From positions 124,001-188,000 of the forward strand of contig JARKIF010000015.1 in assembly GCA_029378245.1 (NCBI GenBank): a stretch of DNA of 64,000 bases. Direction: 5' to 3'. The stretch comes from Roridomyces roridus (Eukaryota > Basidiomycota > Agaricomycetes > Agaricales > Mycenaceae). The notes beneath the pieces were generated by a model. The model had not been told where the DNA came from, did not search any database, and saw only the letters and a program-made list of their open reading frames with translations. Shown here in pieces: positions 54,153-64,000 of the stretch. The translations under genes and the position numbers were made by a program. The first letter of the stretch is position 1; each line of letters starts with the position of its first letter.

Positions 54153-54884
54153 CTACACCATGCTTCTACACGTGCTTCCACAACTCTAGAAATGTGTGCA
54201 AGTCTTGTGCTTCCACTGCCTTGGAGGGAACAAGACAAGTCCCTGCCGGCAAACCCGGCATCTAGCTGAGTATCATCAATCTTTGATGAGGTGATAAATT
54301 AGTGATATCTCTGCCAAATTTGAAGCACAAGAATGGAGGAAATCGTGATTGGGCTTCTGCCACTGATCAGATCTCATCAAAGGATTGATGGCATCAAAAC
54401 ACAGAAGTTGTAGGACAGCATGGGTGTTCACAGCAGCACATTTATGGCTGTCGATCACATTACATCAATGATTGATCCCATCAGCCAATGCAAAGTGACA
54501 GTGAAATTCAAGAGCTACAAGGGTTGTCAGTAAACTTGTACCTAGAAGTGTCCCCGTCACCCACAAAATTGATAACATTGAACAATCACCGAAAGGGGCT
54601 AGTCTAAGTGTCTCGCTATGGTGGTCTATATTCCCAACCCATGAATTTCATTGCCTACTTAGTCTAACTCTTACCCTGCTGCTACCTCCATAACTACTTT
54701 TGCTAGTTGAACAGTTCATTTCAAATTCAGCAAACAAGTATTTCTCCAGTCCGTTTAGCGTACAACTACATCTCGTACGGCGGCGGCGGGTCCCGTGGAG
54801 TGACGGGTACTGCGAGATCGGCATGCCCAGGTGTGCCCGCATCCGTCTCCTACAGAACATTCACTGCCTTCAGAGAGCGCAGAT
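54153..54884. other. AT-richer intergenic, 0.7 kb
   Basis: Short imperfect repeats around ATCAA(T/A)nnTTGATG (54275-54300, 54370-54395, 54465-54482) give local palindromes. CTTCTACAC is repeated just after the element end. No gene seen. Confidence 0.4.
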
Positions 54885-57575
54885 TCAGCAGCGACTAAGA
54901 CTCACCCTCTGAAAGTACAGCTCAGAATCTGTCCTCTCTGGCTCCGTGCGCCGCTCGAAAAATCCGGTAGCCCCGATGACGACCGTGTCCGACACCTCGC
55001 TCTTCAGTTTGTTGCGCTCAATGACGCCCATCATGAATCGGCAGCCCATTATGGCTGTCAGGCTGACAATTGAAATTCGCATTTGCGGGCTGGAATATGA
55101 GCGGCCTTCGACTCACGAATCGAGGAACGGTGCGATGAAGTTTCGGGCGTGCCCACGAACCTTGGGTTATAGCTTGTTAGTGAGTGAATTGGTTGTGCAG
55201 TATAGTTGTGATGAGCTTGATACCTACCCTCGGCATCTAAGAGTGTGTGTTGTAGCCCGTCAAGTACACCGCCAAAGTGCCGTCAGGTTCATTCCAGCTG
55301 ATATCATCAGCTTTATTCCACCAATCGCGCCAGCTGAAAAATGCTGTGGAGCGCATGGCACCCAGCTGGCTCTTCCAGCTGCCAATCTCAGGTGGGGGGC
55401 AGGTGCGCAGGAAAGATGGACATTAGTTTATTGCACAGCTGAGCACTCGACCCGCTTGTTTACAGAATAATTGGCGGCGCTTTGCGCTCTTTATTCCCGA
55501 CGTCAATTTCTGCGCGGTTTCTGCCCTCTTCCGAGTGCGGTGAGGTGGGTGAATCGGTTGGAATTGGTGCCTGAAACAAAGTCATTGGAACTCCGCATCA
55601 TCGGAATAATCAACGGTGATTGACAGCACCCATGGCTGCTTTAAATATGGCACCATTTCGAGTGACATCCATCGCCGCCTCTTTCTTCCCCCGCCACCTT
55701 CTCCCCTCTGCCAACTTGTTAACCTCCGTTGCCCATCCAAGTGGCCTTTCTCGTCCTCATTGCCCATTCAAGCAGGCTTTCTCGTCTAAATTGTCTCCAT
55801 GTCAAGTCTCAAGTCCCCTCGGGCGCGTCGGGCTGCACTGCAAATCCTCCATTGGCCTCAAAACCTCGATCCTCAAGCTCGTCAATGAAGCTCCTCGGCC
55901 ATTTCTGCCCCTGTGCTACCACCAGCGCCATCAAGATACTCTGTTCGCCGTCAACATCGCCCTCACCAGTCTCACGTCGCTCGCTGGCTCCGATCCACAC
56001 CAACGTTTCAGGCTGTCATCGCTGCCGACTATCCACCGTCATGAGTGTTGTCTCTCCATCCCTTCTTCCATCCCTCCTTCCCTAGCTCTTCCCTTGCGAT
56101 TGTACCTAAATAGCTAGTTGTTCTTTGAATCAATATTGTTCGTTACTTTACTTCTGATTGTGCTCTGCCATTGTGGGATCTGCCGTGAATAAATATTCCA
56201 AGAAGCAGGCACCAGGTTCATCTGCACAATGCACCCAGCTGGCCGGTTAGGGAATCTCCAGCAAAGCTGGAGCCACGGTGGACCCATTTACTCCTTCAGT
56301 CCACCCCCAGCCTCCATCGACGTGGTCTCCAGCCGGCAACCGCACATGACTCACATGACGACTCCAGCTGCTGGCTACCTGACAGCCCATCGGCGGTGTA
56401 TGCAATGGCGAACAGGTCCGACGGACGAACCTGGACAAATACAGCCTCGACCGCCATCGTGACGAATATTGTGCTGTCCAAAGTGGTGAGTCGTTAACTT
56501 CGGTGATGAGAAGAGGAATAGCTGAATCTTCGTACCAGATATCCTGCAGTTCTACCAGATCGGGTGAGTCGTGTGGACTGCCTGTTGAGATGGAGGCTTA
56601 CCTTCCAGGATCAATTTGCGGTACATATCTACTTCTTGGGGGGTACAATGTCTCACTCGCAGGTAGACCCTTCCCAGCGCGAAGACCAGTGCAAGGGCCG
56701 CGATGGCGTCAAATGTCGCGCGGAGGCATGGGAGCAGAGCCACTATCCGAAGGCCAGGTGAGCCTGCGAATCATTGAACGAATGTACTCACCGATTCTGC
56801 GGGAGGTGAATTCAATTCTCGTAAGCACATTCTCGCAAGTGTATTCCAAATGTAACTAACTCACTCTGACGTTCCAGATGGGTTAATCTCCCGGCAGTTA
56901 GGGAATACAGACGGGTTCGGGGCGATGGCGTTTGTCAGGATGGGAAATAAGCCAAACAAAGTGAACGGGATAGTCAGGATCCATCGCCGACCTAAAGAAA
57001 GTTCGGCGTATGATTCCGCCTGTCGGTCGGTCATGAATCATGGGAGTGGCACCAGATGGATGGATTCGACGCACCGATATAGAAAATCTGGAAAAGCGTG
57101 TCGAGGGCTACTTGGACGCGGTCTAGAACGTTACAGTTGTTGGATGGGCGGTGTCAGGCAGTTGTCGATTGACGGCTGGGGTGAGTACGTGCGTCTGAAA
57201 TAAATGCGCTGAGAAGCACAGCACAGGTTTCATTCCGTTACTCACTCTGGATGTCGGCCTCGTCAGACTTATACCGACGAGCATCAGGATTTGATAGAGG
57301 ATGGAAAAGTATCGCGTCGGCAGGAAAATTATGCCCAGCAAGTTGCCGCCCTTCCTGACGAGCTGATACAATTCGATCTCCGTCGGGAGCGTGACACCGA
57401 AGTCGTAGAAGTAGAGGACTGCAGAGAGATGAGTTGATTTTCCTGTCTCGCTCAGCCTGGTTCTCTTACCTGCGGCAGCTAGCATCACCCGGTTTGCCCA
57501 GACGAGTGAGGATCTACTGGTAAGATGGGCAAGCAGGCGCAATGTGGGAACTCACTCGTGTGCAGGTGGCTCCAT
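54885..57575 (-). pseudogene. DUF6533-type multi-pass membrane protein gene, probably broken
   Basis: The 5' exons are clear: 57575-57556 (MEPPAHE), 57513-57470 and 57418-57275. They give AVLYFYDFGVTLPTEIELYQL and FLPTRYFSILYQILMLV, the DUF6533 signature of fungal seven-helix-like membrane proteins. Further exon-like pieces follow: RWILTIPFTLFGLFPILTNAI (about 56995-56885), TFDAIAALALVFALGRVYLR (about 56720-56660) and TIFVTMAVEAVFVQ (about 56475-56430). The last exons NFIAPFLDS and LTAIMGCRFMMGVIERNKLKSE (about 55140-54885) match the usual C-terminal helix. The exon near 57120-57060 cannot be joined in frame, and a gap of about 1.25 kb separates the last two parts, so the gene is likely disrupted there. 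These proteins have no firmly known function. Confidence 0.5.
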
Positions 57576-57729
57576 TGTGCGCGTATGTGAGAAGGGAACG
57601 GGCTTCGCCTCCAACTTATATCGCCTGATACCTACCAACTTGATGCTCCGCCGGCGCGCGTCTATCTGTCCACCAAGGCTGTGAGTTTCCATTCCGAAGC
57701 TGGGCAAGCTGCTCGGGATAAAAGTCAGA

Positions 57730-58220
57730 GCGTTCATCCATGAGATTGATATTTGACATCTTACCGCACCTGTTCATTGATGTCCTCCCTCCACCAGAAT
57801 TCTGCGATCGTGGAGGATTGGGTCGGGAAGAGTAATTCAAGACAGTCGAGGGGGTGACGCCAACCGTAGTTGCTTAGTGCTCGCTCCCTACGCAGTCGCC
57901 AGAAAGGAGTTCTTGCCTGGGGTGGATATGATCTTATGTGAGTACACAGCAGCGGGAGCTCGAGAAGAGTAAGATACGCGGGAGCCGTGATTAGGTGATT
58001 GGCGGAGCTCAGCAGGGATGCCGAGGCAGGTCCGGAAACAAGTGGCGTACATCGGTTGAGGCACTGGGTGAAAAAGAACTTCAAAGAACTAGTGGATTGG
58101 CTGTTATAAACGAGTACCTTGTGAATACTGGCGGTGCATGCAGCAACGTCATCCGATCGCCAGAATGCAACCGGGAATGGTCAAGCAAATCAAGCAACTT
58201 GGACACCAACAGTCGTCATC
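57730..58220. repeat. Dispersed duplicate segment, copy 2
   Basis: Second copy of the segment at 50968-51330, with roughly 90 extra bases around 57900-57990. Here it lies upstream of the DUF6533-type gene and directly beside the F-box pseudogene. Confidence 0.8.
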
Positions 58221-58237
58221 AAACCATTATCATAGCA

Positions 58238-58915
58238 TCACCACCTCTCGAGCGGAACACAGTTCATCACAAGTGCACCAAGAAGATTTCGCCAGACGAA
58301 AGTCTGCCATAATTTAGATACTTGAAGCAGAGCGGAGTTCACACATGACCACGTTTCCCATGGTGGACGGAAGCTTACCTGATTCGCATACAACGTCGAT
58401 GTACGAGTAGTAATGCGCGAGAGGGAGACCGGGAAGCAGTTCGCTCGTCGATCCAGTACTGAAGAGAATGAGACGACATCAAGACGATATGAACAAGACC
58501 TAGCGGCACGCCCTCGGAAATGGCGCGTGAGTGTCTTCGTATAGATATGTGTACATATGCAGCTATGATATGCTCCGTGCAAACCGGCCAAAAACCGACT
58601 GAACCAAGTTCCAGGCTTGGCCAGGAGAAGGGCACGATACAGGAGCGGTCCCACCCTGAGGAGATAGTTAGGCGAGTACAAGATAAGAGAGGGTCGGTTG
58701 CGCACCAGGTTTTCACTCGCCAAGCTAAAATGAGGTTGGTTGTCGATCGAGGCCAACTCAAAAGACTCCAGCTCGGGGCAAGAGAGGTGGAATGGAAAGT
58801 TGGGCCTTCTGTTGAGAGGATGAGCGAACCGCCGCTGGAGATGATGGTTGGTGATGGTGGTCGGGAGCAAGAGGCGCTTGATGACAATGACGTTGACTTG
58901 TGAATCACAAGTCAA
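58238..58915 (-). pseudogene. Decayed copy of the F-box gene at 47717-48599
   Basis: The segment encoding AWRVKTW and, after an intron-like gap, VGPLLYRALLLAKPG matches AWRVKAW and VEPLLYRVLLLSE of the intact gene. The nucleotide order of the promoter (GACTGTTGATCCG) is also kept. The frame is broken in several places, and similarity is lost after roughly 100 codons. The remaining 58238-58500 reads in shifted frames. Confidence 0.7.
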
Positions 58916-61900
58916 TCACCATCAGCTGATCGACTGTTGATCCGTGATCGAGGAACAACCTGCAGTCGCTCAGAACAGTGCTGCCCGTGTCCTGATCATC
59001 GAGTCCGCCCAAAACGCTTTGCTAACTTATCATTGATAAAACTGAAAATCCACCCGTCGGCCGAGCATTTTCTGAGCATCCATCGCGCCGATCTCTTTCG
59101 ATATTATCTCAGTGCCAGTCCCCAGATTGGCTAGTCTTTGGGATCGGAAAGATTGAAGAGTAAGTTACCGCCATTCTCAGACAGTCTGCAATGTGGATCA
59201 ACTCCAAATCGATTCAATGTCTTTGTCTTTCGGTCAGGATCACGAATGAACCTGGGAACTGTTTATAGCAGCAGCAGGACTTTTCACTGGGATAATGCGT
59301 CTCCTGCGACCCGTCGGGCGTCCTCTGCTGTGGGGAACGGCCTCTTTTAAAAAAATTGGGTCCTGAGGTATTTTACGCCGCTTTGGTCGAAAGTCCACCA
59401 GGGAATACCACCCGCTCGCCCTTCAATGGGAAATGCCGAGTGAGTGCTGAAAAAACATCCGTGCACTGGCAGGCCGCATGGCGCGGCGGAGGCGGCGGCG
59501 CGTCGCAAAGGATGCTGATGGATGATCTCACGGCGCTTCACACGCGCGGCGGTCTATTTCATCGTCCCAAGACGCTGAAATTAATTCACGGAACCAGTCC
59601 AATTTGCCTTTACTCGCAGCTGCATTTGCCCTTGAGCAATCACTAGCACACTGCGGCATTGATACTTGATTGATACGGTAGACGGGACTCCGCTCCTGTT
59701 CATTTTTGACGCAAAATGGAGAAGCAATGAAATTTCGCAGACACGGGCCGGTATCATTCGAGCATAAATGAACGCATTCGAGCGGTGACTGATTAGATTT
59801 TCACCTTCTCTCCTGCTGGTGATGCTCATCATGCCTGAGAATCTCAACAGCCCTCGGCGCCACCTCTGAGGTCCTGTCCGGCGTTCTCTCGGGACTCTGT
59901 TGCACGGCGGTACCGCGACCTTCGATGTGGCTTCTGCCGCAGGGAATCCACCACAGTGCATTCTGTAAACCAACATTTTGAGTAACCCCCGCACGCCACC
60001 GATGTAATTGGGGTCAGTCGGTCCCGATATAATGAGCGCTCGCGGGTATGAAGCAAGTACTGGAGTGTGACGCCGCGGCTGAATTGTCGTTTATATCGAA
60101 TGGGTCAAGTTTTGAATGGATCAGTGCCCGGAATAAAGCCGAGACGATTCATCGGTGGGTAGCCCAATTAGCTCTTTTGCACTCCCCTACCTGGACGCTG
60201 TTGGCCATGAGACCTTGATCGGTTGTCGTCAAGTACTTTGCGCGATAGATCATTATAGATGCACAGTTGAAAGAGTCATAGGGCCAGAAGCCATCGAGTC
60301 AGGTCGTCTCGGCCACGGCGAAGGAGAAAGATGCCAGATTGGAACTAGAACAGTCTTGTGTTGCGGCTTGCAGCTGGGCCCGACGGCGGGTCGGAATCTC
60401 GGCAACATTGAATTCGGTTCCGATAAAAACAACGCCGTCGTTTACGGAGGCACACAAAGCAGGGCCGCAGGCTCGGACATGAAACCATCAACTCCGGAGA
60501 TGTTGTTCGAGAACGAAAGAGCGCCATTCCTTGAGGGTTTGTGGCCTAAGTTCCGTCGGGGAGGAGCTCAAAGGTTAACTGAATGGAAGAATTGGCGCTA
60601 CGAGGACAGCTGATCCTTGATGTAGCCGGCCCAGTTTCCAAATTCCGCATTCTCAGTCGTCTGCTACCTGCGGCTTCGCCCGGAATCAGAGAACAGCGGG
60701 ACGGTGAAATCGGGCCAACGTGCGAGATACAAGTGGCAGGCGGCGGAGGGTGTGAGTGCTGGAGACGGTCCACACTGATGGGCGGAGAAGTAGGATGTGG
60801 CGTGTCATTGCGAGAGAAAACGGTGGACTGCATTACGGCCGCATATTGCGGCGGTTGAGACAAGTTTGAGAAGGGAAGTTTGCGGGCGGCAGAGACATAG
60901 AAGGAAACAGGAGTTTTCGGTCGGAGTCCATTGGCGGATCCTTCTGTGCTTGAGACGGCTCATTCGAGAGAGTGGTAGTGACAGGGAAGGAAAGGAAGGA
61001 AGAGAGAGAGATGTTGATGTGATCACGTGCGTCTTTGATCATCAGTGACGTGGCTTCCTCTTCGTTCAGTGACGTTCACCACCACGACTGGCTAGGGTTC
61101 CAACCGACGCCGCTGAATCCTTACCCAGTCAAAAAAAGTCTGCCACACAACCCACGCATTGCCCACGCAGATCTTCGGGCTACGCATGTTCCGTCGCACG
61201 ACGTACTATTCTGGCCTTTCGACAACCTCAGCTCCGGGATCACCGCAAACTGTATGATATCGCGACCGAGGGGTTTGTAGAGCCGGACTATTGATTCCCC
61301 TTTTGCCATGTTGGGACGCTCGCTGGAGGCTGATTTACTCGGATACATACGTTCGCTTGCATCCGAGCCTTGGCATTCTTGGTATTCTCATTCCTGGGGG
61401 TGCTGGCATTCTTGACGGCCTTAGGCAGTGCACGCCGCAACTTTTCGGAAATTCCCTTGATCTGGATGCCGCATACAACACTCTGCACTTATGTGGAAGG
61501 CCATGCTTGATTCTGCCGCACGGACTATAGCTCGGTCGCACTGGTTCAATGGGGTCATTAGGCTTCTATTGACAAGTCTATTCTGCGAAATTAATTCCTT
61601 GGTCCTGTGCCTACTGCTCGAGCGGCTCCGTAATGACCGCGCAACAAAGGCCACCTGCGCCTATGATCCCACTATGCACAGTTTCCGCGTTACCAGAACG
61701 GCTCACTGCGTCGACCATTCCCCTGCTGTGCCTTTGGAGTTCGGCCCTGATGGAGAACGGACAACGGCCCACGATCCTGGGGTGTTTCTCCTACTTCCCT
61801 CCACGGCCGTTTCATACAGCCGCTGCTCCAAAGTTGGTCCATCGGATGACGATGCATGCATGATTGATATCAAATGTCCCTACGGTACCCGTCGGCCGCC

Positions 61901-62584
61901 GTGGTTTGGATTTGTTGCCACCAAGCTAAAGTTACTTAAGTCTTCATTTTGCGGAGTTGATGCGGAAGGCCAAGTAGGCACATGCCTCGTCCTGCTGTAT
62001 CGCTCCAAGTCGTCCCCGGCTGGCAGGTGGGGCCTGACTCGCGGCCTGAACAGCGCCGTCGTTCTCAGAGCAGCACTTTTGCGCATGCAGAGTCACGTCG
62101 CAATTCGATGGCCTCCAATCCCAAGGGGAGCTGTGGTGGGTCCTTTATCTGGCATAGAGCTGGAATTTGAGTCACTCCTGGACACTGCCAGGACAGGAAC
62201 TATCAACTCTCACGAACTGCGCGCATGACATGACTCAATTCAGTCTGCTCATTGAAATGTGCCATCTAATTGTCGGTTACCAAATATAACCCACTCATCA
62301 TTGAAGGCTCAACAGCTCCCTCAGAGTCTCGACAAGCGGCGTCCCTAGCAACGATGCGTCACGAATGTGCTGCTCCCGCCTCACGCAACTCTGCAGACAC
62401 GTTGCCGATTTACCCGGAAACCAGGTTACCGCGCTCGCGGCGTTATTTGGAGATCCGATCTCATTGAATGTATGCAAAAGGTGCTGAGCCAATCACTGTC
62501 CCCCCGATCTTCCGCCATCGCACCTTTAAAATGAGCGTCTAGCCTGCAAGACGCCTTTTGTTCGCCGCTTGGCATTTTCTGCCC
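58916..62584. other. 3.7-kb region without a supported gene
   Basis: The longest open frame is 61491-62228 (plus, 245 aa). It lacks conserved features and a plausible promoter, so I did not call it. A minus-strand Pro/Ser-rich frame (60863-60546) and a plus-strand frame (60155-60613) overlap on opposite strands and cannot both be real. A GC-rich run of GGCGGC triplets lies near 59475-59510. Real but unrecognised multi-exon genes may be hidden here. Confidence 0.3.
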
Positions 62585-63565
62585 ATGACTGCCCTCTTCA
62601 GTACCGTCTTCGAAAGGGAGGATACGGGCTCATCTCCGCGATATGCGTACTGGGGCCACGGTATATGTTATACGACCCTGTTCGTCGCACGGGACTCATG
62701 AGACACAGAGCGCAGCTATGCGTACACTCAATACAGGGCGGAACCGCTCGGACCCTCTTATCCACCTATCAATCCCACCGTAGACTTTGCTGGCCTGATT
62801 CCGATGTACGACCCTGTATCGCCGAATTCACGAAACGGCGGGGTCGAACTTCCATACACCGAATGGAGGCAGCCGCATCCGCAGTCCTACCCCACTTTAC
62901 AAGATCCGGAGACGGACCCGGGTCCTGGCAGATCGGCTCTGTGGCAGACCCATCCATCGACGCCGGTGGAGCAACACCCATCCTGGGATTCATCACCACC
63001 ATCGTCATCCCGGGCCCTCGTACAACGGTTCAATGAATATATTCCGTATTCGCCGCCCTCTTCTGCGGGATCATCTTCATCGCCGTCCTCTTCATATTAC
63101 GTTCCCACTCCACCTTCGACGACCAATTCGCTACCTCGTGTCTACGTCTCTCGACGCGGCCCTGGCAATACCCACAACCACACCACGGGCGAGGCTGCCA
63201 GTAAATCATGCTCCCACTGTCATGTCACGAGCACGCCTCTCTGGCGCCGCGACCCCTCGACTCACCTGCCCTTGTGCAACGCCTGCGGGCTGTACCTCCA
63301 ACAACGCCATAAACTACGCCCGCAGGAGCTCATTGATGCCGACAACGACGATCCAGAGGAGGAGGGACCGCAGATTTCGGACAAAGATTACCAAGGTCCA
63401 AAGTGCAGCCATTGTTTGACGAGACATACGAGTGTGTGGAGGAGGAGTAAGACCGGGGCGCAGGTGTGCAATGCCTGCGGCGTGTATATGAGGTTGAGAG
63501 GGAAGGAGAGGCCGTTGTCGTTGAGACGGAACAAGATTAAGCCAAGGACGAAGCATTCAAAGTGA
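62585..63565 (+). CDS. Two-finger GATA-type transcription factor, 310 aa
   Basis: Exons 62585-62660 and 62709-63565. The first exon (MTALFSTVFEREDTG to YWGH) was added because the main frame is open upstream of its first ATG (62804), and an intron with a CAG acceptor restores a start. The N-terminal 190 residues are Pro/Ser/Tyr-rich, like an activation region. Finger 1 (near residue 193) is CSHCHVTSTPLWRRD to CNAC, spacing C-x2-C-x18-C-x2-C. Finger 2 (near 257) is CSHCLTRHTSVWRRS to CNAC with x17, followed by a basic tail (RLRGKERPLSLRRNKIKPR). The fingers should bind GATA sites. Two-finger fungal GATA proteins include iron regulators (SreA/Urbs1), but the Cys-rich stretch those have between fingers is absent here, so a role in iron control is not supported. 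Confidence 0.85.
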
Positions 63566-64000
63566 TACAGAGTGGAGGCTGTCCTCTGTTGTAAATGAAA
63601 TTGTATTAGGTTTAGAATTCGAATGTTGTATCATTATGATTCTATGACATGACACCTTGGCCTTGGTGCTCGCAACTTTCAGCTAGACGTTGACACTATA
63701 TTTACCTAACCGCGACCGCGCACCGACAGCAAACTGTCAATTGTCCAACTGCCGGCTGTGTACAGACCGCCCAAGGCAGCTAGCTTGCTGGAAGCGGTTA
63801 TCGGTAGATCCAGCTAAACTCAATCCTAGGTGGTTTCGTAGCCGACGGGCCCACTTGAGCAAGTAGAAATCGAGGGTTCCGCCGCAGCCCAATTGCCAAG
63901 CTACACTCAAGACCAAGCAGAAACTTGATTAAACTTTGATTTGATCGAGTCCGGTATTCTTGTCGATTTACTTTCAGCCACCGAGCCGGCTGAGAACAGG
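63566..64000. other. 3' flank of GATA gene to window edge, nothing seen
   Basis: No ORF, repeat or RNA gene recognised in the final 435 bp. Confidence 0.4.

Noticed and set aside
55620..56117. 165-aa plus-strand open frame
   Set aside because: CT-rich low-complexity sequence within the gap of the DUF6533-type gene; probably non-coding.
61491..62228. 245-aa plus-strand open frame
   Set aside because: No recognisable motif and no promoter or intron evidence; length alone is not enough in this GC-rich sequence.
1..64000. CRISPR arrays, rRNA genes, bacterial-type operons
   Set aside because: None seen; gene structure is eukaryotic throughout.

Overview
The window looks like nuclear DNA of an agaricomycete (mushroom-forming basidiomycete). 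Every well-supported gene is split by 42-75 nt GT-AG introns, several small secreted-protein genes have a TATA box close to the start codon, and the families present (MLKL-like/NB-ARC/TPR NLR, IRG-like GTPase, DUF6589, DUF6533, F-box and BTB proteins, jacalin lectin, GH30-CBM1 xylanase) are typical of Agaricales such as Mycena. The genus cannot be fixed from sequence alone. I saw no rRNA, tRNA or CRISPR. Exon joins were worked out by hand from splice sites, reading phase and paralogue comparison.

Layout. 0-4.2 kb: a hypothetical protein and a secreted GH30-CBM1 xylanase. 4.5-4.9 kb: a small TIR element. 5.8-9.3 kb: a 1,077-aa NLR-like protein. 10.6-24.7 kb: an accessory island with eleven small secreted cysteine-rich protein (SSP) genes. 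Six are paralogues of one 8-cysteine family (SSP-A, genes A-F), two form a second family (SSP-B, G1 and G2), and three are single (S, K, L). The island is interrupted at 20.4-22.9 kb by three transposons nested one inside another (8-bp, TA and 9-bp target duplications), the innermost carrying a spliced gene. 26.5-28.5 kb: a BTB gene cut in its BTB domain by a 1,000-bp TIR element with a 10-bp target duplication. 30-31.4 kb: an IRG-like GTPase with an N-myristoylation signal. 31.9-34.4 kb: a DUF6589 gene between ~180-bp inverted repeats. 34.5-38 kb: an S9 peptidase and a hypothetical protein. 39.3-44.5 kb: another SSP, a jacalin lectin, a 0.68-kb tandem duplication and a small helical secreted protein. 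45.5-51 kb: two F-box-like genes and a membrane-anchored cupredoxin. 51.4-58.9 kb: nested TIR elements, a broken DUF6533 membrane-protein gene and a pseudogene copy of one F-box gene. 62.6-63.6 kb: a two-finger GATA factor.

How it fits together. Clustered, diversifying secreted proteins, proteins resembling innate-immunity receptors and GTPases (NLR, IRG), a secreted lectin and a plant-wall enzyme suggest a rapidly evolving environment- or host-interaction region. Dense non-autonomous transposons have already broken at least one gene and probably drive the local duplications. This functional reading is inference; the gene structures, target duplications and inverted repeats are read directly from the sequence.
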